Made by a program: the position numbers and the translations under genes | Part shown: positions 59,471 through 64,000 of the stretch, in pieces | Layout: each line of letters begins with the position of its first letter | Numbering within the stretch: position 1 is the stretch's first letter | Notes under the pieces: generated by a model | What the model saw: only the letters and a program-made list of their open reading frames with translations | Told to the model about the DNA's origin: nothing | The model's database searches: none | Assembly (NCBI RefSeq): GCF_943734655.1 | Contig: NC_071355.1 | Location: 194,121,939 to 194,185,938 of the forward strand | Direction: 5' to 3' | DNA length: 64,000 nucleotides | From: Sabethes cyaneus | Lineage: Eukaryota; Arthropoda; Insecta; Diptera; Culicidae

Positions 59471-60315
59471 AGGAAGCGTCCAACATAGCTCCAGCAATCC
59501 CAAGCCCCTACCTAGCGCCTCCACCTGGCCTTACCCGGTAATGCTCTATTGAGTAGACAAGCTAGGAGGTGCAATGCTGGGTGGTACCCGGCTGCCTGAT
59601 CTCAAAACTGCGGGTTTGGATAGCGGATGAGCCACACGACCTTGTTAGTAGGTAAGCTTAACATAAGTTATTTTAATGATTTGTTTCGTTTTAGCTTATA
59701 GAACAAGCACCTCCTACTGTACAGTGAAAACTCGGGCCGAAGAAAGTTTAAATAACGCTCATAGATACCAGAAGAAAAAATTAAATTAATAATGAAAGCA
59801 CTCATGTAAACTCAAATGATGCAACTCTATTCCATTCGAAGGACTGCTGGTGAGATTGTTCTGTTTTTGTCTATATATTCATATTCATATAACACATATT
59901 TTATTACATTGCCATATACCTTCATTATCGTAAAGGGGAAGGAGCATCAGGGTATCGAATGAATCGAAGACTGGATGAGGGATGTGGTAACCAGCCCAAG
60001 TCATATAAGGTCGGAGAGGAAGTCTATGCTGGAAGGAGTGTCTTATATCCCGTGGAATTATGTAAGCGACATTGCTTATAGATCCACCCAACCCCTTTTG
60101 GTCCTTCACGAACAGCATTGACATGAAAGTTGCTAGGTAGATGAACTCGATTCTGCAGTAATTCTACTTGCATACAATGCGAAACCCTTGAGATGATGGT
60201 GGCTACCCCCATACATACATACATGCATACATACATACATTTCTCGGTCTTGTTTGTACAGCTTTGCTGGAAGGCGATACTTATTGGTTTTGTTGGTCTG
60301 CAACAACCCACTTTC
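59471..60315. other. Intergenic with a CATA repeat
   Basis: A (CATA)n run of about 30 bases lies near 60208-60240. No gene recognised. Confidence 0.4.
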
Positions 60316-60532
60316 TCATTTGACCTCTTGGAAATCAGATGCTGGGGAATTACTATCTTCCAAGGGCATTCCTAGGTTAACTTTCGTTCCATCTACTTGT
60401 GCGACTTCGCCAGTGAGGTGTTCATCGAAGAACTGCTTCCACCTGTCGTCCGCCTTGCACTCGCTTATGATGCCTCCCTCGTCCCTACACATTTCAGATT
60501 TCTGTCTTAGGTTTGGTTCACCTTCTCGCCAG
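60316..60532 (-). mobile_element. LINE relic (endonuclease-RT linker)
   Basis: Minus strand reads REGEPNLRQKSEMCRDEGG, DDRWKQFFDEHLTGEVAQV and MPLEDSNSPASDFQEVK. This is close to the plus-strand copy at 33.75-33.99 kb (PDMCRDEGGN, DKWKQFFDEHLNGEV, PMEDSNVLAPDLQEVK). Confidence 0.7.
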
Positions 60533-60729
60533 AAATCGGGCCTACTTTTCCCACCACAAGACGCTTCGATCATGGAGGATACGTCGCCGCACAAAACTGT
60601 CGAGGTATAAAATGCTAACTTGCGTGTGTCGAGACGCTTAACGAATTCGCGACGAGTAGCCCAGGGTCGAGTACAATGTAGAGCAATTCTTGCTACGGCA
60701 AGAGCCACCCCGGCTCTAATTTTTCCAGT
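60533..60729 (+). repeat. 197-bp direct repeat, copy 1
   Basis: Matches 61394-61590 at 193 of 197 positions by eye. The plus-strand reading RAYFSHHKTLRSWRIRRRTK resembles a LINE ORF2 C-terminal segment, while the adjoining LINE piece to the left is in the opposite orientation. Confidence 0.8.
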
Positions 60730-60734
60730 TCCAG

Positions 60735-61150
60735 TTGCGCTCATGTCCTTGGGTACGAAAGTGACTCCGTTTGCCACATGATGTATTTCTTGGCCCAATC
60801 ATGTATTTCTTGGCAAACTATGTAAGTTTCTGCATCCTTACTTCCTCCGGAACATCAAACTTGTGCTGGACGGTGAAATACAGTTGCCCCGGAAACTGCC
60901 GGAAGTCCGCCTTGACGTAGGTCTCATCATTGATGATGAGAGAATTGAGGATTTTCAGGTGTTTGCGCAAAATAAATTCGCGAGGTTACTTTTCGCGTGA
61001 CGCAATTTTTCCATTTTTCGAAAAATTGATCGCGATAAAAATAGAGTGTAAACAATACACTTTAAACTACGTCTACTCAAATTTTCAAGAGAAAATACCC
61101 AATGGGTAATTTCCTGCGGCGTTTCTTCCGTGGTTTCTTCCGTGGTTCCG
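60735..61150 (-). mobile_element. Tc1/mariner-like transposase relic
   Basis: Minus strand reads ILNSLIINDETYVKADFRQL near 60925 (INDETY holds the first catalytic Asp), PGQLYFTVQHKFDVPEEVRM, a stop, FAKKYMI, and after a deletion NGVTFVPKDMSATGTGK near 60750. It is the same family as the relic at 28.5 kb. Confidence 0.65.
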
Positions 61151-61309
61151 TGGATGTGGGACACCCTTACTCCTCAAGATTGTGACCGGTATTTTGCCAA
61201 GTTTTCTCTAGTGGCAGTGCTTTTGTACAAATTATTTTTCAAGCCGATTAAAATTTTTTTAGAGTTGTGTAGCACGTTTAGATCAGATACACAACAGGAA
61301 CAGCTTGGT

Positions 61310-61393
61310 TGATGAGTTCGTATATCTGGGATTTTAGGTCACCGCCTCGAATAATAATGCGAGCAAAAAGATTCAAGGATGCATTCAAGGTGG
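61310..61393 (+). mobile_element. LINE C-terminal fragment
   Basis: Reads LVDEFVYLGF, a stop, VTASNNNASKKIQGCIQGGN and runs into the second copy of the 197-bp repeat, which continues the same plus-strand LINE reading. Confidence 0.55.
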
Positions 61394-61590
61394 AAATCGG
61401 GCCTACTTTTCCCACCACAAGACGCTACGATCATGGAGGATACGTCGCCGCACAAAACTATCGAGGTATAAAATGCTAACTTGCGTGTGTCGAGACGCTT
61501 AACGAATTGGCGACGAGTAGCCCAGGGTCGAGTACAATGTAGAGCAATTCTTGCTACGGCAAGAGCCACACCGGCTCTAATTTTTCCAGT
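61394..61590 (+). repeat. 197-bp direct repeat, copy 2
   Basis: Differs from 60533-60729 by four substitutions, so the duplication is recent compared with the decay of the LINE around it. It is followed by ATATTTA and a second ATTTTTCCAGTATA. Confidence 0.8.
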
Positions 61591-64000
61591 ATATTTAATT
61601 TTTCCAGTATAAATTTTTCAACAATATTCATAGTTTATGAAGTACTTTAATCATCAGACACATTGGTGGCACCAAAACTCACAGGAACTGAAATAATTAG
61701 TGGTTCCCAAATTGAAACATTCGGAATATTTTTGAATAAACGTAATTCGCTCAAATGAACAATAGACTTATATAGCTTCTATAGGTTTTATCCGAGATAA
61801 AACCGGAAAATAAATGTAAAACTGACAATCTTCTTACCCTGCTATGCAGAAAGATACCATTTTAAAAAGCAAAAACTTAAATCAATGTACTACATGAACT
61901 AAATGGTTGTTTGAAGAACTATTCTGTTTCTTTGTATTAACAGGTTACTGTCAGACAACCATAAATAGCTTTTCAATCATCCTGAATCACATTCACAATC
62001 GAAATATTTAGTAATTTATTACCATCGGAAAAAATCAATTTCCGTGTGACAAAATCCTAGATTGTGGCATTCGATTGTCGCGAATATGCAATCACACACA
62101 CGCTGTCCGATCCGATCCGATAAGATAAGCGAATCAAGGGTAAGTAACCAAAATGCGGAGTACCAAGCTGCTGTGGAAATCTCTCTTTTGCGAACCGCGT
62201 GTTGCACGCCGATTTACCTTTTTAACTCAAGTTACTACTTACTAACACTAATACGTGTGCAATTGAGTTTCACTAACTTATCGTTGTTTTGTTCTACAAA
62301 AATCACCCGATAAATTAGTTCAACTTTGCGAACAATTTCAGCGGGAGATCTACTTTCAAATTAGGAGATAAAAACTATGCCTACGTGTGCGCCAATTCGA
62401 CAATCTTCTGTTCATGTTAGCACAGCTGTAGCAACCGCAAAATGAGTCGCACGGCACGTTTCAGATATACATGTAATGAATTCAAAAAAAAAAGTAACAA
62501 CAGTTGTTTACCGACATTATGTCATCGTTGTGTCTAATGCAGTAAGTTTTTAGATATGGGATTCCACTGCGAATCGTTCCAAGTTCCACATGGGCTTCCC
62601 AGATAGACACAATATTATTATGTAGGTACTCAAATTGCATGCATACGCAGCAGCACCAGCAGTCGGGTGATGTGACATCATCCCACGACAAAAGTGACTG
62701 TCTGCTGGGACATGTGACGCCCGCACCGCAGATATCCGGAGGCCATAAAACCTCGCTCACCACGTGGCCCACCGCAGAAGTCGTGTTCGACACATTATCC
62801 TGCATGAAAAATTGGCCTTCCATTTATAATCACACGCTCCGATCGCGGTTGTCGCGACAGAAAGATCTTGATATATGACATGCGATTTATAGATCATGCT
62901 ACAAACTATTATTTTTTTTTTATCAGAAGAGCTAATGACTAACAAACGAATTATTTGATACACTGTCCAAAGAGATACTTTAGATTACGATGTCTGATAA
63001 ACAAATTTTGGATAAATTTTGTTCCACAAAACTTTGAAAACCATCAGTTTCCATAGTATTGACCGCACATAAAATCCCAAAGTTTGTACTAGAAGTGTCA
63101 CACAATTATTTTTCATTTCCTTACATATTAAGCAATCGGCGAAAATTAAATATCACTTGGCATAAATTTTATTTTTAGCTTGACTCTGCCGTAGTGAGCT
63201 ATCGGAGATAAAATTATTTACCTTCGAAATGCGAATGCTGCCAGTGTTTGGTATAAAGGGCACTACTAAACCGTGAAGAAATCAACCATTTAAACTTCAC
63301 TTCAAGGTTAACTATCACGGGAAACCTTCAACCTAGAAGCAGTGCACAATAACTAGTTTCACAGCTGATATCGGAGACTCAGCGAAAAATCATCCAACCG
63401 GCAAAAACTAGAACCAATATCATGATTTCCCTCAATGTGCACACACGCTTTCTTTTACACGTCCGTCAGTGAATCATGAATGAATTTTTCTTTCCGCTGA
63501 CTGGTTCGTTTGTTCTACTGATAGCTTGCCTAGCCAAAGGTTGAGGCGAGTCAAAAACACGACTAATCAATTAAAGATTTTTGTATGAATAAACACGCCG
63601 AAACCCATACTCCCACCAGCCAGTAGAGGCCAGCCAGAGTCATAGAAGATGAAAAATTTCGCTCATGCGCTCTGGCAACACATTTTCTCGCTTCTCACAG
63701 GGCACCGATCCCTGCCTGACCCAAGAAAACCGCCGACCTGCCAAAGCTAAGATTCGAAGCCCCGTCGGAAGCCTTACAAATTAATAATCGCTCCGAAGCA
63801 AATTCACGCTCAAAAAGCAATTATCACACACTATTGAGTTTTCGCGATTCTAAAAAACCACCAGATCAAATTTTTGCACACAAATCGCGCACACACACAG
63901 AAGAATGGGAAACACGTTTCAGCAATTTTCCTTGCGTCGAATGGTTCGAGCTTTAATATTTTCACAGTTGAGCCGGAATAGAATTGAATAGAATTTTGTT
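61591..64000. other. Intergenic, possible regulatory region
   Basis: No coding gene recognised. Around 62630-62830 the sequence is GC-richer, with GTGATGTGACATCATC (CRE/ATF-like palindrome), CATGTG and CACGTG E-boxes. Around 63250 GGTATAAAGGGC resembles a TATA box, so a gene may start to the right of the window. Confidence 0.3.

Noticed and set aside
60533..60728. Minus-strand frame ALAVARIALHCTRPWATRR seen at both copies of the 197-bp repeat
   Set aside because: It recurs only because the DNA is duplicated; the plus-strand reading matches a LINE C-terminal segment better.

Overview
The window looks like nuclear DNA from a mosquito, most likely a culicine with a large, transposon-filled genome. 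Support: a two-domain 'atypical' odorant-binding protein of the mosquito type, short GT-AG introns, insect-type tRNA-derived SINEs, and many relics of non-LTR retrotransposons and Tc1/mariner elements. No prokaryotic, organellar or viral genes were recognised.

Host genes are few. From left to right: a minus-strand atypical odorant-binding protein (about 6.5-7.4 kb, with a second possible signal-peptide exon at 7.6 kb); a minus-strand six-exon gene for a secreted Gly/Ala/Tyr/Asn-rich protein of 307 aa that I assembled from exons (16.6-18.8 kb); a possible 67-aa minus-strand ORF (25.6 kb); a minus-strand three-exon gene for a second small secreted protein of 144 aa (31.5-32.2 kb); a plus-strand B-type lamin with an uninterrupted coding region (43.5-45.2 kb); and, convergent to it, a minus-strand six-exon peroxisomal acyl-CoA oxidase of the ACOX3 type ending in the peroxisomal signal SKL (46.9-56.2 kb).

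The rest is mostly mobile and simple-sequence DNA. At 0.35-2.1 kb a Tc1-like transposase relic carries two nested terminal-inverted-repeat elements. LINE relics occur at 2.1, 10.4, 13.0, 19.6, 22.0, 29.6, 33.5, 47.6, 48.6, 57.5, 58.2, 59.1, 60.3 and 61.3 kb. The roughly 7-kb fifth intron of the oxidase gene holds an R1/LOA-type LINE split by a 978-bp element lying between TTAA sites, plus Tc1-like debris. Simple sequence includes an uninterrupted (AC)439 tract, a 165-bp CT tract, a 0.9-kb purine-only-like tract and a two-level satellite near 42 kb. A foldback element family has three copies, one of them inside a LINE.

Most attractive for follow-up: the lamin, whose rod appears 49 residues (seven heptads) shorter than a standard lamin rod; the 307-aa secreted gene, where two introns begin so that retention gives Lys-stop at once; and the competing signal-peptide exons of the odorant-binding protein. 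Comparisons with known families are from memory, without alignments or database searches.
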